Assembly: GCA_963674835.2 (NCBI GenBank)
Contig: CAXXKC010000002.1
Span: 1,488,001 to 1,552,000 of the forward strand
Length of the DNA stretch: 64,000 nucleotides
Direction of reading: 5' to 3'
Origin: G963674835 sp963674835
Lineage (GTDB): Bacteria > Planctomycetota > Planctomycetia > Pirellulales > Thermoguttaceae
Shown: piece by piece, positions 9,118 to 17,156 of the stretch
How the letters are laid out: each line of letters starts with the position of its first letter
Numbering within the stretch: the stretch's first letter is position 1
Translations under genes and position numbers: made by a program
Notes under the pieces: generated by a model
What the model saw: only the letters and a program-made list of their open reading frames with translations
What the model was told of the DNA's origin: nothing
The model's database searches: none

Positions 9118-9249
9118 GGCGATTCCATCAAAGGGTTGAGGGTCCGGGGTTCACGGCCCGATGGCTGAGAGCATCGGAGACCTTGAAGCCCGAACCCTTT
9201 GGCAGTCGCGCTCGGCCTGTGTGCCGAGGAGTTGCACCAAGACCGAATT

Positions 9250-10032
9250 CTAGCCCCGGCGGCACTTTTGTACAAACGCCTCGTAGTCCGCTGGCGTGTC
9301 GATTCCGAAGGTGGGCTCGTCGACCACGCCGACGATGATCGAGTGGCCGGCCTCGAGAACGCGGAGTTGCTCCAGCTTTTCGAGCTTTTCCAGTTTCGAG
9401 GGCGGCATCTGGGCCAGCTTCAGCAGGAAGTCCCGCCGGTAGGCGTAGAGTCCGACGTGCTGGTAGAAACTGGGGGGATCGGCGGTCAACAGGCTGTCGT
9501 CCCACTGGCGAGGGTGGGGAATGGGGCTGCGGCTGAAGTAGAGAGCCCGGCCTTGGTGGTCGAAGACGACCTTGACGCAAGCCGGGTCTTCCAACTGTTG
9601 CCGACGACGGATGGGCGTGGCCAACGTGGCCATCACTGCGTCCGGCTCCTGTTCGAGCAGTTGGATGACCAAATCGATCGAGGCGCCGGCCAGCTCCGGC
9701 TCGTCGCCTTGGACGTTGACGAAGACGTCGACCTGGGGCATTTTCGCGGCGATTTCGGCAACGCGATCGCCGCCGCTGGCGGCCTGGGGGTCGGTCATTT
9801 CGGCATGGCCGCCGAAGGCCTGGACGGCTTCAAGGATTTCCTGGTGGTCGGTGGCGACGCAGATTCCCAGCGGGCGAGTGGCGCGGCTGGCCGCCTCGTG
9901 GGTGTGCTGGATGAGTGGCTTGCCGGTTTTGGAGAGGAGGAGCTTTCGCGGCAGGCGGGTGGAGGCGAGGCGGGCGGGAATGACAATGAAACTGGTGCTG
10001 CCGGGACGGGGCGAGGTGGCAAATTGGCCCAT
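9250..10032 (-). CDS. kdsB: 3-deoxy-manno-octulosonate cytidylyltransferase
   Basis: A 260-aa enzyme that activates Kdo with CTP to CMP-Kdo for lipid A core synthesis. Family marks are IPARLASTRLPRKLL with the nucleotide-binding R/K residues near the N-terminus, SGGDRVAEIA (usually SGTDR), VFVNVQGDEPEL, and the C-terminal GIDTPADYEAF. The length is normal apart from about 12 extra N-terminal residues and a charged LEKLEKLEQL helix. It is transcribed toward pyrG with a 132-nt gap. Its presence implies a Gram-negative type outer membrane containing Kdo. Confidence 0.95.
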   Translation of the reverse strand: MGQFATSPRPGSTSFIVIPARLASTRLPRKLLLSKTGKPLIQHTHEAASRATRPLGICVATDHQEILEAVQAFGGHAEMTDPQAASGGDRVAEIAAKMPQVDVFVNVQGDEPELAGASIDLVIQLLEQEPDAVMATLATPIRRRQQLEDPACVKVVFDHQGRALYFSRSPIPHPRQWDDSLLTADPPSFYQHVGLYAYRRDFLLKLAQMPPSKLEKLEKLEQLRVLEAGHSIIVGVVDEPTFGIDTPADYEAFVQKCRRG

Positions 10033-10254
10033 AGTGTTTGCTCCTGGAGCAGGTTGTATGGGGCTATGTCTTATCCGATTTCAATGCGGCCGTACATGTC
10101 GGTTGTGCCGGGGTCGATGCGTGCGTGGCGTCCGGGGAGGCGGATAGTTAGACCTGGGGGTGTTGTGGCATACCCATTTTCGGGTTCAGTGACCTATATT
10201 TTCCGGGGATGTGGACGTTGTGTCCTGGGCATAAGCTGAAGGGGAGCCGGGAAG

Positions 10255-10899
10255 ATGCCTCTGGAAGTGATAGCCGTCGGTGCGGCATTCTTGGTGTCGA
10301 GCGTGTTCGTTGTTCTGATGTTCCCCCTGCTTCGGCGGTTGCTCGAGAAGCTTCGGTATCACGAGTTTCGGGCGGAGCCGGTGGGAGCGGCCGAGTTGAC
10401 GGCGCGGGCTGCCGAGCACCTGGATCGGGTCACGCCCGACATGCTGCGACTGGGGATGAGGCCGGTGGGCGATTTCCGCATGGGGCACACGCAGAGGCCG
10501 TCGTTCGTTCGGATTTTTCTGAGCCCAGATCGCAAGAGTTTCGGCGCGATTGAGGATTACGAGAGGAGGAAGACCTACGCGTTTCTCACGGTGTTCGAGG
10601 AGGGGACGTACCTGGAGTCGTGTGCCGTGAAGTGCCGGCAGCTTTACTCGGAACCGGGCGACCCGCTGCAGTTCAACCATCTTCCGGGGGTGTCGGTGGA
10701 TCGGCTTTGGTCGGCGCATTTGGAGGCGGTGGCGGACTGCGGGCGTACCGTCGGCAGCGAGCCGATCGAGTTGGTGCCGGAGCAATACGCGGAGGTGGCT
10801 GGGTACGCTCACCGGCTGGTCTGGTGGCGACTGCACAAGGAGGGATTTGCGGAGAGGCCGCCGGTGCCGATGGAGCGCGAGCCGGTCGAGATTGGTTGA
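10255..10899 (+). CDS. membrane-anchored hypothetical protein, tandem paralog 1
   Basis: A 214-aa protein with one N-terminal membrane segment (VIAVGAAFLVSSVFVVLMFPLL, about 5-27) and a soluble domain of about 180 residues. The domain shares much sequence with the next gene: xFRAEPV near the membrane, GDFRMGH, the YAFLTVFEEGTYLES strand, the FNHLPGVSVDRLW segment and the EVAGYAHRLVWWRL end. No known domain was recognised. A GGGGAGCCGGGAAG stretch precedes the ATG. It probably forms a two-gene unit with the paralog and faces the cytoplasm or periplasm as an anchored domain. Confidence 0.8.
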   Translation: MPLEVIAVGAAFLVSSVFVVLMFPLLRRLLEKLRYHEFRAEPVGAAELTARAAEHLDRVTPDMLRLGMRPVGDFRMGHTQRPSFVRIFLSPDRKSFGAIEDYERRKTYAFLTVFEEGTYLESCAVKCRQLYSEPGDPLQFNHLPGVSVDRLWSAHLEAVADCGRTVGSEPIELVPEQYAEVAGYAHRLVWWRLHKEGFAERPPVPMEREPVEIG

Positions 10900-10989
10900 A
10901 AAGGGCGACAGGACTTGAGCGGTCTGCCGCGGGTCGTTGGGTGTCGGCGGGCAGAACCTGCCGTGCATCCTCGGAAGGGAAATGTAGTG

Positions 10990-11664
10990 ATGGCCATCGT
11001 CGACGGGTTGCTCATTGTGCTGCTGGTCCTGCTGCCGGTGGCGGCATTTCTGATCGTGTCGCAGATGGGCGAGGACTGGCTCACCGGGAGGCTCTGTGGT
11101 GGAGTTCGCTTTCAAGAGTTCCAGGCTGAGCCGGTCGACGAGAACGAGCTTCCGCAGTCGGTCGCCCAATTCTTCGGGCAGCACACGGGCGAGATGCTCG
11201 GGCTGGGGTTTGAGTGTTTGGGGGATTACCGGTTGATTCATGCGCCGGGGGTGGCTCATTCGCGATTTTTCGTCAGTGGCGACCGGCGCGAGTTGGCGGC
11301 CATCGAGGTGTGCGGCTCGAAGCGGACCTATGCACTGTTCAGCGTGTTTGAAGACGGCACGTTCTTGCAGTCGAGCCCAATGCGAGCAAGGAAGCTGCCG
11401 GCGACGGCTGAGGTTCCGCTGGAGTATCACCACGTGCCGGGAGCCTCGGTCGAGCAGTTGTGGCAGGAGCATGCTGCGGCGGCCGAGCAATACGAGCGGG
11501 ACCATGACTGCAAGCGGTTGAAGATTGAGCCGGAGCGGTGGGGGGAAGTGGCCGCGTATGCTCACCGATTGGATGGCTGGCGCTTGTGTTCGAAGGGGAT
11601 GAGTGCTAGGCCGCCGATGCCGTTGGGGCGGGAGCAGGTTAGGCGACGGGTTGGTTTGAAGTAA
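10990..11664 (+). CDS. membrane-anchored hypothetical protein, tandem paralog 2
   Basis: A 224-aa protein with the same layout as the preceding gene: an N-terminal membrane segment (GLLIVLLVLLPVAAFLIV) and a soluble domain with QEFQAEPV, GDYRLIHAPG, YALFSVFEDGTFLQS, YHHVPGASVEQLW and EVAAYAHRLDGWRL. ATG 10990 follows GGAAGGG and puts the membrane segment at the N-terminus, so it was chosen over an upstream ATG at 10915. The gene arose by tandem duplication. Function unknown. It converges on holB with an 18-nt gap. Confidence 0.8.
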   Translation: MAIVDGLLIVLLVLLPVAAFLIVSQMGEDWLTGRLCGGVRFQEFQAEPVDENELPQSVAQFFGQHTGEMLGLGFECLGDYRLIHAPGVAHSRFFVSGDRRELAAIEVCGSKRTYALFSVFEDGTFLQSSPMRARKLPATAEVPLEYHHVPGASVEQLWQEHAAAAEQYERDHDCKRLKIEPERWGEVAAYAHRLDGWRLCSKGMSARPPMPLGREQVRRRVGLK

Positions 11665-11682
11665 GGATGGAACGTGGGCAGG

Positions 11683-12750
11683 TCAACCTGGGTGCGGGGG
11701 TGGAGTTAACGGACGGACGAGGTCGTCCAGCCAGCATTCCAGCAGGGTTGTTTGGTGGGCGTTGCGGTCGAGCTGTTCGAGGGCTTCCAGACACCGATCG
11801 AGGCAGGCGGTGGCGACCGATTCGTCGGATGGCCAACGTTGGAGGGCTTCGTGCACCGTGCGCTCGAGTTCCACGTCGTCCGAGGGTGGGCAGCCGTTCA
11901 GCGCGCACACCAACCGCCGGTAGAATTCAGTCGCGAACTGGACGACGCTGCGGAGACGCCGGCGGCGTGCGGCTGCCTCGCGGCCACCGCCATCGATGAA
12001 TGCGGCCAAGGTTGACGCAAGCTGCACGCCGTTGAACCGCGGCTCGGCCAGACGCTGGTGCAGTTGGCTGCGGACCGTCCAGAGGTCGGGATCCGTCAGT
12101 TCCATGGCTTGGTTCAGGCTTCCGTCGCTGTATCGGGCCAGACGCTCGGCCTGGGCGACATCTTCGGCAACGCCGTGCGCCAGCAGCAGGTCCGCGACAG
12201 CATCGGTCGGAAGCGGGCGGAACCGAATGAGCTGGCAGCGCGAGCGGATGGTGGGTAGTTGCTTGGCGGGACTGGTGCCGATAAGGATGAGGACGGATCG
12301 GGGCGGCGGTTCCTCGAGGGTCTTCAGCAGGCAATTGGCCCCTTCGGCGTTGAGGTAGTCGGCGTCGTCGATGATGGCCACTTTGCGCCCGCCCATGAAG
12401 GGCTTCATCGCGATGTCGTGGCAGAGGCCTTCCCGCATTCGGTGTTCCTTGTCGCCGATCAACAGATCCAGCGGCAGGAACGATTTCTCCTTGGGACGGG
12501 CGACGGTGAGCAGATCGGGGTGCGTCCCGGCGAGGACCTGGGCACAGGACGGACACTGGCCGCAAGGGTCCATTTCCTGCTCGGGCCGCGCGTGGCACAG
12601 GAGGGTTTGGGCCAGCCGTTCCGCGAATGTGCGTTTGCCAATGCCGGCGGGGCCCGTGAACAGGAAGCTGCTGGCCAGGCGTCCGCGCTCGAGAGCCCGG
12701 CGCAACTGCTCCACGACCGAGTCGTGTCCCACGATGCCTTGCCAAGTCAT
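11683..12750 (-). CDS. holB: DNA polymerase III delta' subunit
   Basis: A 355-aa AAA+ clamp-loader subunit. The P-loop GPAGIGKRT lies at 33-41. A zinc module formed by C52, C63, C66 and C69 follows (CGQCPSC). DDADYLNAEGANCLLKTLEEPP is the Walker B/sensor region, and RSRCQLIRF carries the SRC motif. It loads the beta clamp together with the delta and tau/gamma subunits. The ATG overlaps the tmk stop (ATGA, 12747-12750), the common tmk-holB arrangement. The C-terminal domain is less conserved. Confidence 0.93.
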   Translation of the reverse strand: MTWQGIVGHDSVVEQLRRALERGRLASSFLFTGPAGIGKRTFAERLAQTLLCHARPEQEMDPCGQCPSCAQVLAGTHPDLLTVARPKEKSFLPLDLLIGDKEHRMREGLCHDIAMKPFMGGRKVAIIDDADYLNAEGANCLLKTLEEPPPRSVLILIGTSPAKQLPTIRSRCQLIRFRPLPTDAVADLLLAHGVAEDVAQAERLARYSDGSLNQAMELTDPDLWTVRSQLHQRLAEPRFNGVQLASTLAAFIDGGGREAAARRRRLRSVVQFATEFYRRLVCALNGCPPSDDVELERTVHEALQRWPSDESVATACLDRCLEALEQLDRNAHQTTLLECWLDDLVRPLTPPPHPG

Positions 12751-13370
12751 GATGCGGGCCGATCTGCGGGGAGGAGCCGGCCGACGGCCTGTCGGATGTC
12801 GGCTTGGACGACGTCAACGGGCCGAGCGGCGTCCACCACGAGGATGCGGTCGGAAGCCTGGGCTGCTTCGGCAAGAAAGCCTTGTCGGACACGGGCGTGG
12901 AAGTCGGCGCCTTGCTGCTCCATGCGATCCAGCTCGCGCTGGAGCCGCGAGGCCGCCGCATCGGCGGGCATGTCGAGGACGATGGTCAGGTCGGGCAGGA
13001 GTCCGCCGGTGGCCACAAGGCCGACTTCCCACAGCGACGGAACGTCCAGACCGCCGGCGTGCCCCTGGTAGACGACGTTAGCCAGAAGGTAACGGTCGCA
13101 GACGACGACCTGACCTTCATTCAGGGCCCGGCGAATCACCTCGTCGACGAGCTGCGCGCGGGCCGCCATGTACAGGAGCATTTCGCTGCGGCGGGCGATT
13201 TCCACATCGTCGCGGTGCAGAAGGAGGTCACGCACGGCCTCTCCAAGGCGGGTGCTGCCGGGGTCACGACAGGGTATCACGCTGAAGCCGCTCTGAGTGA
13301 GCCACTCGCAGAGCAGGGTGATCTGCGTCGATTTGCCCGTTCCGTCGCCACCGTCGATCGAGAAGAACAT
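12747..13370 (-). CDS. tmk: thymidylate kinase
   Basis: A 207-aa dTMP kinase phosphorylating dTMP to dTDP in DNA precursor synthesis. The P-loop is GGDGTGKST at 7-15, the nucleotide-binding RDPGSTRLGE segment follows, and VVCDRYLLANVVYQG is the conserved DR-Y/S motif. LDMPADAA is also typical. The length is standard. It overlaps holB by 4 nt, so the two are translationally coupled. Confidence 0.95.
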   Translation of the reverse strand: MFFSIDGGDGTGKSTQITLLCEWLTQSGFSVIPCRDPGSTRLGEAVRDLLLHRDDVEIARRSEMLLYMAARAQLVDEVIRRALNEGQVVVCDRYLLANVVYQGHAGGLDVPSLWEVGLVATGGLLPDLTIVLDMPADAAASRLQRELDRMEQQGADFHARVRQGFLAEAAQASDRILVVDAARPVDVVQADIRQAVGRLLPADRPAS

Positions 13371-13429
13371 CTTATCGTCCTCACAAGATCAAGGAGAGAA
13401 ACCGTGTATTGTAGCGCCGAAAGCGAGGG

Positions 13430-14488
13430 TTAGGGGAGAGGGCTCGGCGGACAGGCATGCGGTCCGTGCTGCAGACCGCTTTCCTGGTGCTCGGCCCTTT
13501 CCCGCAGCGTGGCTTTGTGTCCGAAGTACCGTTGGTGCATGCGATGGGCATGGCCGGCGACGAGGTTGCGCAGCTCCGGCGGCGCGATCACTTCCGCCTG
13601 ATCGCCGTAGCCAAGAATCCACCAGGCCATCTCGTTGAGCCCCGAGACGGTAACGTAGAAATCCAGCGAGCCGTCGGGGCGGAAATCGAGCCGTTGGGTG
13701 CGGTGCCAGGCCACCTCGGCGACGTTCTGGGCCACCTTGCGTCCGAAGCGGATGTGGACTTCGTGGTCGGGACCCGGCTCGGGGATGAGATGCCAGGCGT
13801 TGCCCAAGTATCGCTCGACCGAAAAGCCGCGGGGGATCTCGAAGCTGTCGTCGAGAACGTCCAACGCGAGGATCCGACCGACGTTGAACGTGCGAATGGC
13901 ACGGTGGATGGACGAACGCCCGATGACATACCAGCTTCGTCGGCTGAACAGCAGGCGATAGGGGTGCAACCGGGTGGAGATGTCCTGTTCCTCGGCGAGA
14001 CTGTGGTAGTGAATGCGGACGGAGCGGCGTTGGGCCGCGGCCTCGATAAGCTGGTTGTAGACGGGCTTGTGCGTTTCCAGGCGGTTGGTCGGCGCGATCT
14101 GGATCTCCAACGACTGGCCAAACGTGCGCACCTGGTCGCGGAGGCGCGCCGGTAGACTGCTCTCCAACTTGACTGCGGCGCTGCGAGCGGCCGAGAAAAA
14201 CGGGAGCTGGGCCCGCGCGCCGACCTCGTGGCAGAGCACGATCAGGGCCAAGGCCTCTTCGGCGGTGAAGTTGGTGGGCGGGAGGTAGTAGCTACTGGGG
14301 ACCCGATAGGTGCGGTTTTGCTCGTCGAAGGTCAGCGGGGCCCCGGCCTGGCGGAGAATATCGAGATCGCGAAACACGGTTCGTCGGCTAACCTGGCACG
14401 CTTCGGCCAGCGCGTCAGCGTTGTACCCTCTTCCAGCCTGAAGCAGTCCGATCAGCGTCAGCAGGCGTCGAATTCGCGACAGGTTCAT
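13430..14488 (-). CDS. WYL-domain transcriptional regulator with N-terminal HTH
   Basis: A 352-aa regulator. Residues about 3-60 are a DeoR/HTH_11-type winged helix (RIRRLLTLIGLL, then SRRTVFRDLDILRQAGAPL). A WYL domain at about 135-200 (RRSVRIHYHSL, RLHPYRLLFSRRSWYVIGRS) and a WCX-like C-terminal extension follow. WYL domains bind ligands or nucleic acid and often control DNA damage or defence genes; the target here is unknown. Its first 74 nt overlap the end of the upstream TolC-type gene in another frame. Confidence 0.88.
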   Translation of the reverse strand: MNLSRIRRLLTLIGLLQAGRGYNADALAEACQVSRRTVFRDLDILRQAGAPLTFDEQNRTYRVPSSYYLPPTNFTAEEALALIVLCHEVGARAQLPFFSAARSAAVKLESSLPARLRDQVRTFGQSLEIQIAPTNRLETHKPVYNQLIEAAAQRRSVRIHYHSLAEEQDISTRLHPYRLLFSRRSWYVIGRSSIHRAIRTFNVGRILALDVLDDSFEIPRGFSVERYLGNAWHLIPEPGPDHEVHIRFGRKVAQNVAEVAWHRTQRLDFRPDGSLDFYVTVSGLNEMAWWILGYGDQAEVIAPPELRNLVAGHAHRMHQRYFGHKATLRERAEHQESGLQHGPHACPPSPLP

Positions 14489-16706
14489 GACGAGTGCTCG
14501 CAGTCGTGCTCTTCCATCCGGCCGATGCGGCGGACGACGCGGTCCCGGCCGAGGCTTGATAGCTCACCGGACGGACTTGCGTGTTGCCTGCACTGGCCGC
14601 AACCTTGGCAGACGCGGTCGGCGGCACGGCCGTCTGGCTGCCCATCTCGGGTTGTAAACCGGCCGGTGGAGCTACTTCACCGCTGGGGATGGGCTGGGGG
14701 GCCGGCGCCGGGATTGCCTCGGGCTCTACCGGTTGCGGCACGACATCCGCATCCGGCATACCCGCGGCGGCAGCGTCCTGGTTGATTGGTCCACGGCTGA
14801 TCACCTTGGGACGGGTGAACCCGTAGTTCAGATAATAGCTTGCATCGCGCGATCGTGCCAGACGCAGGGCGTCGAAGTACGCTTTTCCGGGCCAGGGGCC
14901 TTCGGAAAGGTACACGCCGTCGTATTCGAGCAACGAACCCTTGCGGTAGTGCACATTCATGATGGCCTCGTTGTAGTCGACCAGTGCACGATAGTACTGG
15001 CTCTCGGCTTCGGCCAGGCGTTGCTGAGCGAGGAGGACCAGGTCGAGGGTGACCGTGCCCTGATCGTAGGCGGCCTGGATGGCGTCGACTTCGTTGACGG
15101 CGGCCGAACGACGATTGAAGTTCGTCGCCGCGATCACGTATTTGTCGCTCAGATCGCGGACGGCCGAAGCGAGGTCGTTGGACAGCTCGAGTTCCTGTTC
15201 CTGGGCGACCGATCGGTCGCGGGCCAAATTCCACTCGGCGTTGCGTACGGCGGCCAATGGTTGGCGGAAGCCGATGGGGATATTCAACTCCAGCCCGACC
15301 TGCCAGCCCTCGTAGCCGCCGTGGGTGAGCGAGCCGTACGCGTTGGAGCGGTTGTTGCTGGGATCGATGAGGGTGTCGCCTAGGCCGGACCACTTGTATT
15401 GGCCGACGGCATCCAAGCGAGGCATGAGGAAGTTCTTGGCTGCAATGAGCTCCAACTCGCGCTGCTTGATGACCCACTTCTGCTGGCGAAGCTCGACCGT
15501 ACGGGTGAGGGCTTCGGCGTGGATTTCATACCAGTCGAAGCTGACCTTGGCGGTGGTCGGCTCGTCGGCCGGACGGATCAGCCGTCCGTCCGTGGCCGCC
15601 AATCCGATGATGTACCGGAGCACGTTCTCGGTTCGGTACAGGTTGCTCGAGGCCTGCTGCACCGTGCTGAGGAAGAGGTAGTACTGCTGGCGAGCCTGGG
15701 CCTCGTCCTGTGCGGCTCCGCCGCGGCCACCCACCTGGTACTTGGCATACACTTGCCGCCAGGTCTGCAAGGCCTGATCTCGGCCGACGATGGCCGTGTC
15801 GAGCACGCGGTAGGCGTAGTAGAGCTCCCAGTAGGCACGTTCAACGTCGCGGGTCAGGTCGCGGACCGAGGCCTCGAATTCGGTGAGGGCGACGTCGGTG
15901 CGCAACCGGGCGATCATGACACCGTTGTAAAAGCCCGGAATCGAGCCGGGACCCGCGATACGATTGAACTGGGCACCCGCACCCTGCAACAAGGGCTGCG
16001 AGAACTGGGCGACGAAGTCGGTCGTCCAGTCGCTCGGCCAAAGCTTGCCAAAGGGCGAAGTGGGATAGACGGGGCTATTGTTCCATTCGTAGCCGACGTC
16101 GTGGGTGAGAGCGAAAGTACCGCCAGTCACAGTGGTCTTGGACAATTGGGCTTGGAAGGTGCCGAGATCCTGCACGGTAACGCTCGGGCCAAACAGCGAG
16201 GGAGTCGAGAAGCGGTTCTGGGGCGTGGTTGCCTTCTGCCACAGCACGCTGGCGTTGAATTGGGCATCGAACGCGGAGAGGACGCCCTCGACACCGTAGC
16301 GAGGATCGCTTTCCACGCGCGCCGGGTCGTAGACGCTGGGGATGAGCGACGGTTGGGTGAGCAGCGTGGAGGGGTCGCCCGCCGAGCCCGAGGGGCCGAA
16401 GCTCACGCCGCCCAGATTGCGAATGACCTTGCTATTCTCCAGCGCAATGCGCATGGCCTCGTGGAGCGGCAGATCCCACATCTGTTTTGGCTTGGGATTG
16501 TCCAGTGTCAGCGGAGGCTGAGCGCCCGTGACCTCGCCCAGGCTCTGCACGTCGACATCCGGATAGTCGATGTTCGTGGCCACTCCGACGTAGTGGGAGA
16601 GGTCTCCGTCCTCCTGGAAATAGAACGGCTGCTGCGGCCGGCAGCCGGCTGCGAGCACGGACAGGATGAGGAGAAAGACGGCTGGGGGAGAGGACTGCCG
16701 ACTCAT
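14415..16706 (-). CDS. TolC-family outer membrane efflux protein
   Basis: A long outer membrane factor of about 763 residues. A signal sequence (VFLLILSVLAAGC) suggests a lipoprotein. The central part carries the two helical repeats of the OEP/TolC family, for example VERAYWELYYAYRVLDTA, ELRQQKWVIKQRELELIAAKNFLMPRLDAVGQY and QRLAEAESQYYRALVDYNEAI. About 130 Pro/Ala/Ser-rich residues form the C-terminal tail. No adaptor or pump gene lies beside it. Starts at ATG 16718 or 16775 are possible; 16706 gives the cleanest signal peptide. Confidence 0.88.
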   Translation of the reverse strand: MSRQSSPPAVFLLILSVLAAGCRPQQPFYFQEDGDLSHYVGVATNIDYPDVDVQSLGEVTGAQPPLTLDNPKPKQMWDLPLHEAMRIALENSKVIRNLGGVSFGPSGSAGDPSTLLTQPSLIPSVYDPARVESDPRYGVEGVLSAFDAQFNASVLWQKATTPQNRFSTPSLFGPSVTVQDLGTFQAQLSKTTVTGGTFALTHDVGYEWNNSPVYPTSPFGKLWPSDWTTDFVAQFSQPLLQGAGAQFNRIAGPGSIPGFYNGVMIARLRTDVALTEFEASVRDLTRDVERAYWELYYAYRVLDTAIVGRDQALQTWRQVYAKYQVGGRGGAAQDEAQARQQYYLFLSTVQQASSNLYRTENVLRYIIGLAATDGRLIRPADEPTTAKVSFDWYEIHAEALTRTVELRQQKWVIKQRELELIAAKNFLMPRLDAVGQYKWSGLGDTLIDPSNNRSNAYGSLTHGGYEGWQVGLELNIPIGFRQPLAAVRNAEWNLARDRSVAQEQELELSNDLASAVRDLSDKYVIAATNFNRRSAAVNEVDAIQAAYDQGTVTLDLVLLAQQRLAEAESQYYRALVDYNEAIMNVHYRKGSLLEYDGVYLSEGPWPGKAYFDALRLARSRDASYYLNYGFTRPKVISRGPINQDAAAAGMPDADVVPQPVEPEAIPAPAPQPIPSGEVAPPAGLQPEMGSQTAVPPTASAKVAASAGNTQVRPVSYQASAGTASSAASAGWKSTTASTRHEPVANSTPADADRTASGWKRVQR

Positions 16707-17156
16707 GGGGGCTCGCATTCCTTTGCAAGGGTCCTTCAACTCGTTCGGATGTGGTGCCGGGAACGTCCGGTCCACGAACCAGCCCGATCCTCCCTGACAC
16801 TGACCCCCACCAGGATCTTGCGCCCGCCGATAGCAGGCGCGATCCTACAGCCGGAGTAATCGGCAAGACTGGTATCGGCAGCCAGATCGGTAGACTTTGG
16901 GGAATTGTTATTTTCAACGAAATCAGAAAAGTCACCCGAATCACCCGAGCCTTCGCATTTTACTCAGACATATCCGAAGCACGATCGCGAGCCTGACGAA
17001 ATGGCCCAGACCACCCACAAACGCCCTATTGACATGCCCTTCGCCGACAGTTGCCACCCGGCCAAGAGCGAAGCGACGAGTGCGCTTCAGTTCACATGCG
17101 CGCAGTCGGGGCCGCAGTGCGTGGGTGTGGTCACCCAAGAGAGTGGGCAATGAGGG
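16707..17156. other. intergenic stretch upstream of the TolC-type gene
   Basis: About 450 nt with an AT-richer centre (16895-16985) that is the likely promoter area for the TolC-type gene. Open frames here (for example 16905-17153 on the + strand) have no convincing ribosome binding site or homology. No RNA gene or strong terminator was recognised. Confidence 0.45.

Noticed and set aside
7564..9168. A 534-codon + strand frame opposite pyrG
   Set aside because: Exactly antisense to CTP synthase, which has all its catalytic motifs.
16905..17153. An 82-codon + strand frame upstream of the TolC-type gene
   Set aside because: No convincing ribosome binding site and no recognisable similarity; kept as intergenic.
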